From the NCBI GenBank assembly GCA_023393475.1, contig JAEWLC010000025.1, positions 124,001 through 188,000 of the forward strand: DNA of 64,000 nucleotides, read 5' to 3'. This DNA comes from Pseudomonadota bacterium. GTDB taxonomy: Bacteria > Pseudomonadota > Alphaproteobacteria > Rhizobiales > Devosiaceae. Shown here piece after piece: positions 35,034-42,033 of the stretch; position 1 is the stretch's first letter, and each line of letters begins with the position of its first letter. Both the position numbers and the translations under genes were made by a program. Below the pieces are notes generated by a model that saw only the letters and a program-made list of their open reading frames with translations, had not been told where the DNA came from and searched no databases.

Positions 35034-36200
35034 CTACTGGCGCTCCCCATGTCTGAAGGGCGTGTAGCGCTCGAGCTGCTCCTGTTCGCGCGCGACGGAT
35101 GCCCGTTCCTGGGCAACGAACTGGGCCACCGCATCGCGCAGGCCCGGGTGGCCGATCCAGTGCACCGAGCGGGTGGTCGCCGGCTCGTAGCCTCGTGCCA
35201 GCTTGTGCTCGCCCTGCGCCCCGGCTTCGACGACCTGCAGCTTGTGCGCGATGGCGTAGTCGATGGCCTGGTAGTAGCAGAGCTCGAAGTGGAGGAACGG
35301 CACGTTCTGCGTCGCGCCCCAGTAGCGGCCATAGAGCCGGTCGTGCCCGATGAGGCTGAGCGTGCCGGCGATCGGCTCGTCGCCGTCATAGGCGAACATC
35401 AGCAGGATCCGGTCGGCCATGGCGGCCGAGAGCAGCGAGAAGAAGCGGCGGTTCAAGTATGGCCGGCCCCACTTGCGGCTGCCGGTGTCCTGGTAGAATT
35501 CGAAGAAATGGTCCCAGGCCGTCTCGGTAAGATCGGCGCCCGTCAGCCATTTCACCGTCAGGCCCTCGGCGCCGAGGGCATCGCGGCGCTCGCGGCGCGT
35601 AACCTTGCGGTGACGCGAGGAGAGGGTCTCGAGGAAACCGTCGAAGCTCGAAAACCCCTGGTTGTGCCAGTGGTATTGCGTGTCGTGCCGCACCAGCCAG
35701 CCGGAGGCGCGGGCAAGGTTTGCTTCCTCCTCGCCGACAAAGGTCGCATGGACAGATGAGACGTTGTTGCGAGTCGCCAGCTGCTCCGCGGTGCGGAGCA
35801 AGGCGGTGCGGTGAGCATCGTCGTGGGCGAGGAGGCGCGGGCCGGTGACCGGGGTAAACGGTACGGCACACTGGAGCTTCGGATAGTAGTCGCCGCCGGC
35901 GCGCTGGAAGGCGTCGGCCCAGCCGTGGTCGAAGACATATTCGCCCTGCGAGTGCGACTTGAGATATAGCGGCATGACGCCGACCGGATCGCCGGCGCCA
36001 TCGCTCAGCAGCAGGTGTTGCGGAAGCCAGCCGGTTCGCTCGCTGGCTGAGCCCGATTGCTCCGCCGCGAGGAAGAAAGCGTGGTCGAGAAAGGGATTGT
36101 CCACGACGCCATCGTGGCTCGGCGCCAGTCCGTTCCACACCGAGGCGGGAATCTCCGCGACGGAGCCAACGACATTGGCGCTGAGCGGGGCGTCAGGCAC
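35034..36200 (-). CDS. FemAB/GNAT-fold acyltransferase-like protein (DUF482-type, COG3146)
   Basis: A 388-residue protein with the tandem GNAT-like fold of the FemAB/DUF482 family, described as peptidoglycan biosynthesis/recognition. Landmarks are NPFLDHAFFLAAEQSGSA at about 35-52, HHHH-free segment YYPKLQCAVPFTPVTGPRLL, SSRHRKVTRRERRD near 195-208 and the late GATQNVPFLHFELCYYQAIDYAI with EAGAQGEHKLARGYEP. This last region is the best family mark. Start is GTG at 36200, overlapping the upstream phosphodiesterase stop. Biochemical activity is not known. It is in an operon order that I believe is conserved in the Hyphomicrobiales: RidA, phosphodiesterase, this gene. Confidence 0.87.
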   Translation of the reverse strand: MPDAPLSANVVGSVAEIPASVWNGLAPSHDGVVDNPFLDHAFFLAAEQSGSASERTGWLPQHLLLSDGAGDPVGVMPLYLKSHSQGEYVFDHGWADAFQRAGGDYYPKLQCAVPFTPVTGPRLLAHDDAHRTALLRTAEQLATRNNVSSVHATFVGEEEANLARASGWLVRHDTQYHWHNQGFSSFDGFLETLSSRHRKVTRRERRDALGAEGLTVKWLTGADLTETAWDHFFEFYQDTGSRKWGRPYLNRRFFSLLSAAMADRILLMFAYDGDEPIAGTLSLIGHDRLYGRYWGATQNVPFLHFELCYYQAIDYAIAHKLQVVEAGAQGEHKLARGYEPATTRSVHWIGHPGLRDAVAQFVAQERASVAREQEQLERYTPFRHGERQ

Positions 36201-36954
36201 TTGGCGGTTCGAACCCTTCGAAGACGATCTGGTCGGCCTTGCCGATCACGGCCATAGCAGCCACAGGGGTTTTGACGGTCCAGGCGGTCACGGGGATGCC
36301 GAGGGCGCGGAAGAATCGGACTGCGGGCAGGTCGAGCGACTGGTCGCGACAGGAGATGAACTCGAACCGGCTGAGCGGGTAGTGGAGCAGGTGACGGAGC
36401 ACGAACTTGGTGCTGTCGCTCAGGTGCTGGTCCCACTCGGGTTCGTCGTAGCCATAGGTGACGATGCCGAGCGGCATCTTGGCGCCGCGCTTGCGCACCT
36501 CGATGAGGAGCTTGGGATCGAAGGATTCGATGGTCACCGGGCCGCTATAGCCCTTGAGCGCATCCATCACGGTCTGCGCCAGGACTTCGGTGGCGGCCTG
36601 GTTGGGCTGCTGCTTGAGCTCGATCTGGAGCAGGGTCCGTCCGGCGATCTGCGCCAGGAACTCGGTGAAGCGTTGCGGCGTGTCGCCGGCGGCGGAGTCG
36701 AGCAGCTTGTAGCTCGCGAGCTCCGCCATCGTCCGGTTGCCGACGGGACCTTCGATGCCGGTCAGGCGATCGAGGTCGTCGTCGTGGAAGATCATCGGGA
36801 TGCCGTCGCGGCTGAGCTGGACATCGCACTCGATGGCGTAGCCCTTCGCGATCGCGGCGGCGAAGGCACTGGCGGTGTTCTCGATGATGCCGCGCCCGCG
36901 GTCATGCAGGCCGCGATGGGCGATGGGGCGATCGAAAACTGGTTTGGCGCACAT
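36193..36954 (-). CDS. Glycerophosphodiester phosphodiesterase family protein (UgpQ-like)
   Basis: A 253-residue cytoplasmic TIM-barrel phosphodiesterase that hydrolyses deacylated phospholipids. Catalytic residues are visible in PIAHRGLHDRGRGIIENT (His-Arg and Glu-Asn motif, about residues 10-27) and AIECDVQLSRDGIPMIFHDDDLDRL (Glu-x-Asp, His-Asp). The last part has the barrel's closing strand VTAWTVK. No signal peptide, so UgpQ-like rather than GlpQ-like. It starts 75 bases after the ridA stop and overlaps the FemAB-like gene by 8 bases, so both are co-transcribed. Confidence 0.93.
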   Translation of the reverse strand: MCAKPVFDRPIAHRGLHDRGRGIIENTASAFAAAIAKGYAIECDVQLSRDGIPMIFHDDDLDRLTGIEGPVGNRTMAELASYKLLDSAAGDTPQRFTEFLAQIAGRTLLQIELKQQPNQAATEVLAQTVMDALKGYSGPVTIESFDPKLLIEVRKRGAKMPLGIVTYGYDEPEWDQHLSDSTKFVLRHLLHYPLSRFEFISCRDQSLDLPAVRFFRALGIPVTAWTVKTPVAAMAVIGKADQIVFEGFEPPSA

Positions 36955-37029
36955 GGATCAAGCCGTCATATGGGGTTGCGAGCGGGCGGCCGCTAGCACC
37001 CCCGCATGACAGTTTCGTATCGGCGGGCC

Positions 37030-37494
37030 TCAGTCCTCGACTTCGATGATGCCTTCGACTTCGACGGCCGCGCCGAGCGGCAGGGCGACCATGCCGACGG
37101 CGGAGCGGGCGTGCTTTCCCTTGTCACCCAGGACGCCGACGATGAGGTTGGATGCGCCGTTGGCGACGAGGTGGTGTTCGGCGAAATCAGGGGTCGAGTT
37201 CACGAACACCGTGAGCTTGAGCACCTTCTTGACCTTGCTGAGGTCGACGCCGGCCGTGTGGACGATCTGGCTGAGGAAGTTCACCGCGGCCAGTTCGGCG
37301 GCGTTGCCGCCCTGCACGACATTCATGGTCTCGCCGAGCTTGCCCTCGGCGACGCCGTTGGCGTCCGACGAGATCTGGCCGGAGACGTAGACGATGTTGC
37401 CCGTCCGCGTGATCGGGATGTAGGTGGCCACCGGCGCCTTCGGCATGGGCAGTTCGTAGCCATACTCGCGGAGCTTATCGAGGGGGCTGGTCAT
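37030..37494 (-). CDS. RidA family protein (reactive imine/enamine deaminase)
   Basis: A 154-residue YjgF/YER057c/UK114-family protein. RidA proteins hydrolyse enamine/imine intermediates from PLP enzymes. The features are [17 protein letters not shown] (about 33-49), [21 protein letters not shown] and [25 protein letters not shown] end with [19 protein letters not shown], including the Arg near the active site. This longer subgroup (about 155 aa) is the RidA-like type without the canonical 128-residue length, so imine specificity is not assured. ATG at 37494 has GGAAGAG nearby. Its start lies inside the dinB stop region (overlap about 20 bases), so the genes are coupled. Confidence 0.88.
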   Translation of the reverse strand: MTSPLDKLREYGYELPMPKAPVATYIPITRTGNIVYVSGQISSDANGVAEGKLGETMNVVQGGNAAELAAVNFLSQIVHTAGVDLSKVKKVLKLTVFVNSTPDFAEHHLVANGASNLIVGVLGDKGKHARSAVGMVALPLGAAVEVEGIIEVED

Positions 37495-38806
37495 CGTTGT
37501 TCTCTTCCGTCTGTTCGTCTTGTTTGCGGGCGGCGCGAGCCTTGACCCGATCATAGAGCTTGCCGCGGATGACCGCGTCGCGCCCGAATTTGTCGCGGAC
37601 CCGGTCTATGGCGCGCTCAGCGGCGGCGCGACGCGCTATTCCTGGTTCGATCAGATCGACCGGGTCGACGCCATCCGCCTCCGATATGCCGCTGACCCCG
37701 ATGCCGATGAGCCGGAACGCCGTTCCATCGATCTCCCGGGCGAGCAGTTGCATGCCGGTTTCATAAAGCACGTTCGCAAGTTGCGTCGGAATCATCAAGT
37801 GCCGGGCACGCGTTCGCAGCCGGAATCCTGCGGACTTCAGCTTCAGCGTCACCGTGTCGCCGAGGATGGCCTTCGCCTTGAGGCGTTCCGAAAGCCGTTC
37901 GCACAGGGCGAGGAGTTCGGTGGAAAGCTCGTCGAAGCCCTTGAGGTCGGTGTTGAAGGTCGTCTCGGCCGACACCGTCTTCATCTGGTCGTCGGTCGAG
38001 ACTGACCGGGAATCCTCGCCACGGGCCAGCTTCGCCAGCCGGGCACCGGAATCGCCATAGCGGCGCATCAGCTCGATCGGATCGGCCTGCTGGAGCTGGC
38101 CGATCGTGTCGAAGCCATCCTTGTGCAGCGTCTCGGCGAACACCTTGCCGACGCCGAAGATCAGGCTGACCGGCTGGCGGGCCAGGAACTCGACGGTCTC
38201 GGCCTTGCCGATCACGGCGAAGCCGCGCGGCTTGTCGAGATCGGAAGCGGTCTTGGCGAGGAACTTGTTATGGCTGAGCCCCACCGACAGGGTGACTCCG
38301 ACCTGCTGCTCGACCTGCCTGGCAAAGCGCGCCAACACCACGGCAGGCGGGGCCCGGTGCAGGGTCTCGGTGCCGGTGAGATCGAGGAATGCCTCGTCGA
38401 TGGAGAGGGGCTCCACCAGTGGCGTCAGCGCGTCCATCATGGCCCGTATGTCACGGCTGACGGCGACGTACTTAGCCATGTTGGGCGGAATGATCACCGC
38501 ATGCGGGCACAACTCGCGGGCCTTGAACATCGGCATGGCGGAGCGGACGCCATACTGCCGCGCGATGTAACAGCAGGTGGAGACGACGCCGCGCACGCCG
38601 CCGCCGATGATCAGCGGCTTGTCCACGAGGCTGGGGTCGTCGCGCTTTTCCACCGAGGCATAGAACGCATCGCAATCGACATGGGCGATCGACAGGGCGC
38701 CGAGCTCGTCATGCGCGATGATGCGAGGCGAACCGCACGTCCGGCAGCGGGCGAGCGGCTCGCTAGAGGTCACCGTCGCTGAGCAGTCGCGGCAGAGCGA
38801 GAGCAT
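37475..38806 (-). CDS. dinB: DNA polymerase IV with N-terminal zinc-ribbon extension
   Basis: A 443-residue Y-family translesion polymerase. Catalytic palm motifs are [14 protein letters not shown] (Asp44 and the steric-gate Phe48/Tyr49) and [14 protein letters not shown], the fingers include [14 protein letters not shown], and the little finger follows near 260. Before the palm is an extra ~35-residue head with C5-x2-C8 and C21-x2-C24, a zinc-ribbon-like tetrad (LCRDCSATV and RCRTCGSPR). I recall this in alphaproteobacterial DinB proteins. The C-terminus is a Lys/Asp-rich tail. It sits between DUF3572 and ridA on the minus strand. Confidence 0.95.
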   Translation of the reverse strand: MLSLCRDCSATVTSSEPLARCRTCGSPRIIAHDELGALSIAHVDCDAFYASVEKRDDPSLVDKPLIIGGGVRGVVSTCCYIARQYGVRSAMPMFKARELCPHAVIIPPNMAKYVAVSRDIRAMMDALTPLVEPLSIDEAFLDLTGTETLHRAPPAVVLARFARQVEQQVGVTLSVGLSHNKFLAKTASDLDKPRGFAVIGKAETVEFLARQPVSLIFGVGKVFAETLHKDGFDTIGQLQQADPIELMRRYGDSGARLAKLARGEDSRSVSTDDQMKTVSAETTFNTDLKGFDELSTELLALCERLSERLKAKAILGDTVTLKLKSAGFRLRTRARHLMIPTQLANVLYETGMQLLAREIDGTAFRLIGIGVSGISEADGVDPVDLIEPGIARRAAAERAIDRVRDKFGRDAVIRGKLYDRVKARAARKQDEQTEENNDDQPPR

Positions 38807-38809
38807 CGG

Positions 38810-39082
38810 TCATCCCGAGGGGTTGAGCCGGGCCCAGACCCGCATGAAGTCGTCGGGCTTGAAGCTGTTGTTGGCGCAAAGGGCCAGCAGCAGCGCTTCG
38901 TTGGTGGCGAAATAGTCGATCAGCCCGTGGTTCAGCCCATCGGTGCCCGAGGCCTTGCGCAGCGCATCGGGCGAGTAGCCGGTGAGGCCCATGAACTCGG
39001 CCAGCTGGGACGGGTTCTCGGCGAGGTGATGGAGGCAAAGCTCGCCGAGCGAGTTGGGCGTGAGTTCGAAGGATCTGGGCAA
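38810..39082 (-). CDS. DUF3572 family protein
   Basis: A 90-residue helical protein found in alphaproteobacteria and of unknown function. The run LHHLAENPSQLAEFMGLTGYSPDALR (residues about 17-42) is the family pattern, followed by FATNEALLLALCANNSFKPDDFMRVWARLNP. There is no membrane segment. It lies three bases before dinB (stop 38810, dinB start 38806), so the two are in one transcription unit, and it is divergent from divK across about 100 bases. The gene order DUF3572-dinB next to divK-pleD is conserved in the order by my recollection. Confidence 0.85.
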   Translation of the reverse strand: MPRSFELTPNSLGELCLHHLAENPSQLAEFMGLTGYSPDALRKASGTDGLNHGLIDYFATNEALLLALCANNSFKPDDFMRVWARLNPSG

Positions 39083-39186
39083 GGGCAGGGGCCGTCGTTG
39101 GCGGTTCGCTAATTGATTGATGTTACCCTGAAACTACGTCAGAACACGAGGCCTGCCGGCGCACGCCGGGATGGATTCGAGTGCCA

Positions 39187-39561
39187 ATGCCCAAGACCGT
39201 GATGATCGTTGAAGACAACGAGCTCAACATGAAGCTCTTCAACGATCTGCTTGAATCTCGTGGATATTCCATCGTCCAGACCCGCAACGGTCTGGAAGCG
39301 CTGGATCTTGCCCGCGCGCACCGGCCCGACCTGATCCTGATGGACATCCAGCTGCCCGAGGTCTCGGGGCTGGTCGTTACGCAGTGGCTCAAGGAAGACG
39401 ATGAACTGATGTCGATTCCCGTCATCGCCGTCACCGCCTTCGCCATGAAGGGCGACGAGGAGAGAATCCTTCAGGGCGGCTGCGAAGGCTACATCTCCAA
39501 ACCCATCTCCGTGCCTCACTTTTTGGAAACGATTGCCCGATACATTGGGCCAGCCAACTAG
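39187..39561 (+). CDS. divK: Cell-cycle single-domain response regulator DivK
   Basis: A 124-residue receiver domain. With ATG at 39187 the phosphoacceptor is Asp53 in [11 protein letters not shown], preceded by the acidic pair in [17 protein letters not shown] (Glu9/Asp10), and the switch residues are Thr in AVTAFAM and Lys in ISKPIS. The Asp53 numbering equals that of Caulobacter DivK, which supports this start over GTG at 39181. DivK links kinases PleC/DivJ to DivL and CckA, and hence to CtrA. pleD follows 44 bases later, the standard alphaproteobacterial pair. The leader holds no obvious strong ribosome site. Confidence 0.94.
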   Translation: MPKTVMIVEDNELNMKLFNDLLESRGYSIVQTRNGLEALDLARAHRPDLILMDIQLPEVSGLVVTQWLKEDDELMSIPVIAVTAFAMKGDEERILQGGCEGYISKPISVPHFLETIARYIGPAN

Positions 39562-39605
39562 CTGGCAATCAGGCAGTTTTCCTCAAATCGCGGGGCTTGA
39601 GGTCT

Positions 39606-40976
39606 TTGACGGCGCGGGTGCTGATCGTCGATGATATTCCAACCAATGTCCGCCTCCTCGAGGCGCGGCTGACGGCTGAGTATTTCGATGTGGTCACCGC
39701 TGCGAACGGCAACGACGCGCTGGCGATCTGCGCCGGTGGCGACATCGATCTCGTGCTGCTCGACGTGATGATGCCCGAGATGGACGGGTTCGAGGTCTGC
39801 GCGCGGCTCAAGGCCGATCCCGCGACCAGCCACGTCCCGGTGCTCATGGTCACCGCGCTCGACCAGCCCTCCGACCGCGTGCGCGGGCTCGAGGTCGGCG
39901 CCGACGACTTCATCACCAAGCCGCTCGACGACATCCAGCTGATGGCCCGGGTGAAGAGCCTTGTGCGGTTGAAGGCCCTGACCGACGAGCTTCGCGCCAG
40001 GGCGCGCACCGGCCAGGAGATTGCCGTCGAGGACGCCATGCAGGCCATGGCATCGATCGACCATGACAATGGCAGGATCCTGCTCGTCGATACCGATCCC
40101 CGCCATGCCGAGCGCCTGAAGGGGTATCTCGGGGCGGGCAACCGCGTGGACGTGCTAGCGCATCCGGCCGATGCCGCGCTGGTTGTCAGCAGCGGCATCT
40201 ATGAGCTGGCGCTCGTTTCGATGGCCCTCAACGATTTCGATCCGTTGCGCGTCTGCTCGCAGATGCGGACGGCGGAGCTGTCACGGACGCTGCCGCTCAT
40301 CCTGATCGCCGAGGAAGACGACAAGCCACGCGTCGTGCGCGGGCTCGACCTCGGCGTCAATGATTTCATCATGCGGCCGGTGGAGCGAAACGAGCTGCTG
40401 GCGCGGGTGCGGACCCAGATCCGGCGGCAGCGCTATGCCGTGGAGCTGCGCCGCAGCGTGAACAATACGCTCGCCCTCGCGGTCACCGACGAACTGACCG
40501 GCCTCTACAATCGCCGCTATTTCGAGCGGCACCTGGCGATGATGCAGGCGAAGGCCATCGAGCAGCAGCGCGATATGGCCGTGATGCTGATCGACATGGA
40601 TTACTTCAAGCAGGTCAACGACAACCACGGCCATGACACTGGCGACGCAGTGCTGCGCGAATTCGCCGATCGGCTGCGCCGGAACATTCGCGGCGTCGAC
40701 CTGGCATGCCGATTCGGCGGCGAAGAGTTTGTCGTGCTGATGCCGGACACTGACTTCCAGCAGGCTCAGGGCGTTGCCGAGCGGGTGCGTCAGGCGGTGG
40801 CGGAGAAGGCGTTCGACAACGGGAAGGGGCGGACGCTGCCTGTGACGGTGTCGATCGGCCTGGCGCTGAACGACCAGCGTGCCGACACCCCCGAATCTCT
40901 GCTGAAGCGAGCGGATGTGGCCTTGTACCGCGCCAAGCGCGAGGGCCGGAACCGCGTGGTTTACGACGCCGCATAG
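39606..40976 (+). CDS. pleD: Diguanylate cyclase response regulator PleD
   Basis: A 456-residue REC-REC-GGDEF protein making c-di-GMP. The first receiver has Asp53 in VLLDVMMPEMDG. The second (about 155-270) lacks a phosphoacceptor Asp (the site reads LALVSMALND), as in Caulobacter, so it is a dimerisation adaptor. The cyclase signature CRFGGEEFVVLM is preceded five residues upstream by RGVD, the inhibitory I-site RxxD for product feedback. TTG at 39606 gives MTARVLIVDD, like homologues; TTG at 39597 is the longer choice. It is activated by phosphorylation through PleC/DivJ in Caulobacter. Confidence 0.95.
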   Translation: MTARVLIVDDIPTNVRLLEARLTAEYFDVVTAANGNDALAICAGGDIDLVLLDVMMPEMDGFEVCARLKADPATSHVPVLMVTALDQPSDRVRGLEVGADDFITKPLDDIQLMARVKSLVRLKALTDELRARARTGQEIAVEDAMQAMASIDHDNGRILLVDTDPRHAERLKGYLGAGNRVDVLAHPADAALVVSSGIYELALVSMALNDFDPLRVCSQMRTAELSRTLPLILIAEEDDKPRVVRGLDLGVNDFIMRPVERNELLARVRTQIRRQRYAVELRRSVNNTLALAVTDELTGLYNRRYFERHLAMMQAKAIEQQRDMAVMLIDMDYFKQVNDNHGHDTGDAVLREFADRLRRNIRGVDLACRFGGEEFVVLMPDTDFQQAQGVAERVRQAVAEKAFDNGKGRTLPVTVSIGLALNDQRADTPESLLKRADVALYRAKREGRNRVVYDAA

Positions 40977-41120
40977 GCTGCAGCGTCACGCCGAAGCTTA
41001 CAACGGCGTAATTAAGGTTAAGGGTTAGTAACGTTACTCGCAGCCTATTTAAATAGGCGCGGGAAAGCGTTAAGTTAGCCGCCATCAGTTACCGCGGACA
41101 CTATCTGTGTCAGCAGTTAC
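40977..41120. other. Spacer before the candidate small RNA
   Basis: The part of the 366-base pleD-rpmG gap that lies before the hairpins. It is AT-richer than its surroundings (for example CCTATTTAAATAGG at 41044-41057 is a 14-base palindrome) and may hold a promoter for the RNA downstream. I see no coding frame in it. Confidence 0.4.
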
Positions 41121-41268
41121 CCCTACGGTTCTCCTCAGGTCCGCCGCAACTCCTGGGTCCGTAGGGAGGCTGGTTCGTAGCGGACAAGAGTGGCCTCTTC
41201 GACATGCCGCTACGGACCAGCCGACTTAATTTAGAAACGCCCGTCCCGTATACCGGGGCGGGCGTTTT
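41121..41268 (+). ncRNA. Candidate structured small RNA with Rho-independent terminator
   Basis: Three consecutive hairpins occupy the pleD-rpmG gap. Hairpin 1: CCCTACGG (41121-41128) and CCGTAGGG (41159-41166) are exact complements, with a weaker inner stem CTCAGG/CCTGGG. Its loop contains TTCTCCTC, which resembles an anti-Shine-Dalgarno sequence. Hairpin 2: 16-base arms GGCTGGTTCGTAGCGG (41168-41183) and CCGCTACGGACCAGCC (41207-41222), with one G-U type mismatch. Hairpin 3 is a strong terminator followed by TTTTCC. The sequential layout with a terminator on the plus strand is the architecture of trans-acting sRNAs in this class. Identity and expression are unproven, and I do not recognise it as 6S, SRP or tmRNA. 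Confidence 0.55.
41235..41268 (+). terminator. Strong Rho-independent terminator (third hairpin of the candidate RNA)
   Basis: AAACGCCCGTCCCG pairs with CGGGGCGGGCGTTT (one T-G wobble) around a short TATAC-type loop, and TTTTCC follows. It reads to the plus strand. It also has some capacity on the minus strand because the arm begins with three A bases. Confidence 0.88.
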
Positions 41269-41290
41269 CCATTCGTGACGCGCATAACGC

Positions 41291-41318
41291 AAAACCCCGC
41301 GCCAGGGCACGGGGTTTC
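41291..41318 (-). terminator. Rho-independent terminator of rpmG
   Basis: On the minus strand AAACCCCG, a 10-base loop and CGGGGTTT are followed by T and GCG. It lies 25 bases after the rpmG stop. On the plus strand the same stem is followed by CAATTTT, so it may act both ways. Confidence 0.8.
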
Positions 41319-41342
41319 AATTTTCCTCGGTGGAAGGCCGGT

Positions 41343-41510
41343 TTATTTGATCTTGGCTTCCTTGAACTCGACGTGCTTGCGCACGACGGGATCGTACTTC
41401 TTGAACGAGAGCTTCTCGGTCTGGGTACGCGAGTTCTTCTTGGTGACGTAGTAGAAGCCGGTGTCAGCGGTCGACACGAGCTTGATCTTCAAAGATACGG
41501 CTTTGGCCAT
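41343..41510 (-). CDS. rpmG: Large ribosomal subunit protein bL33
   Basis: A 55-residue protein of the 50S subunit near the E-site. It begins [19 protein letters not shown] and ends VEFKEAKIK, with the central [21 protein letters not shown] typical of bL33. It has no cysteine at all, so it is the zinc-free (C-minus) paralogue form, and 55 residues is the normal length in this lineage. The start ATG at 41510 has AAGGAA eight bases upstream. It stands alone, followed by a terminator 25 bases downstream. The genome context pleD/rpmG/DUF983/rnr is conserved in the order by my memory. Confidence 0.97.
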   Translation of the reverse strand: MAKAVSLKIKLVSTADTGFYYVTKKNSRTQTEKLSFKKYDPVVRKHVEFKEAKIK

Positions 41511-41608
41511 CGTTCGGGTTCCTTTACGCGGGCCACGGGACCGCTGAAATTTGGCCGGAAACTACGGATTTTCGGCCCGTTGTCAAGGCGCTACCGAGGT
41601 AGCTTTGC

Positions 41609-42031
41609 TCAGACGTCGCTGCGCGCGATTTCGGCCGCCGAACGGGCGGGGTCGAAGCCGTACATGTAGTTGGCCCACTGCAGGCCAACCACAGCGCCCT
41701 TGATGGACGGCAGCATGACAAGCGGCAGGATGATCGCCGCGGGGATCATGGTCAGAACGTAGAGCATGGGATCCACCGCCCCGCTCATTTCCGCATGCAG
41801 CATCCAGCCAATCAATACGTGGCCGACGATGAAGATTGCGATGTAGGGCGGGAAGTCATCGGCCCGCGCTGCGCTGAGCTGGAGGCCACAGTTCGAGCAG
41901 GTCTCGTTCACCTTGAGATAGGAGCGGAACAGCTTGCCCTTGCCACAGTTCGGGCACTTGCACGCAAGTCCGTTGGCAACCGCCTTCATCAGCGAGCGGG
42001 GCTCGCGAAGTGTCTGGACCTCAACAGCCAT
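41609..42031 (-). CDS. DUF983 family membrane protein
   Basis: A 140-residue protein with a zinc-ribbon-like head and two to three membrane helices. The head reads ACKCPNCGKGKLFRSYLKVNETCSNCGLQL (Cys-x2-Cys ... Cys-x2-Cys), and after it come IAIFIVGHVLIGWMLHAEM and VLTMIPAAIILPLVMLPSIKG, the DUF983 transmembrane pattern. The paired CxxC suggests metal binding, as inference. It is separated from rnr by two bases, so it is likely co-transcribed downstream of it. Function unknown, although the family has been linked to membrane stress and heme/respiratory assembly. Confidence 0.85.
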   Translation of the reverse strand: MAVEVQTLREPRSLMKAVANGLACKCPNCGKGKLFRSYLKVNETCSNCGLQLSAARADDFPPYIAIFIVGHVLIGWMLHAEMSGAVDPMLYVLTMIPAAIILPLVMLPSIKGAVVGLQWANYMYGFDPARSAAEIARSDV

Positions 42032-42033
42032 TG

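Noticed and set aside
30352..39082. The long minus-strand run considered as one novel operon
   Set aside because: Gaps of 75-136 bases, unrelated functions and known conserved sub-clusters argue for several transcripts.
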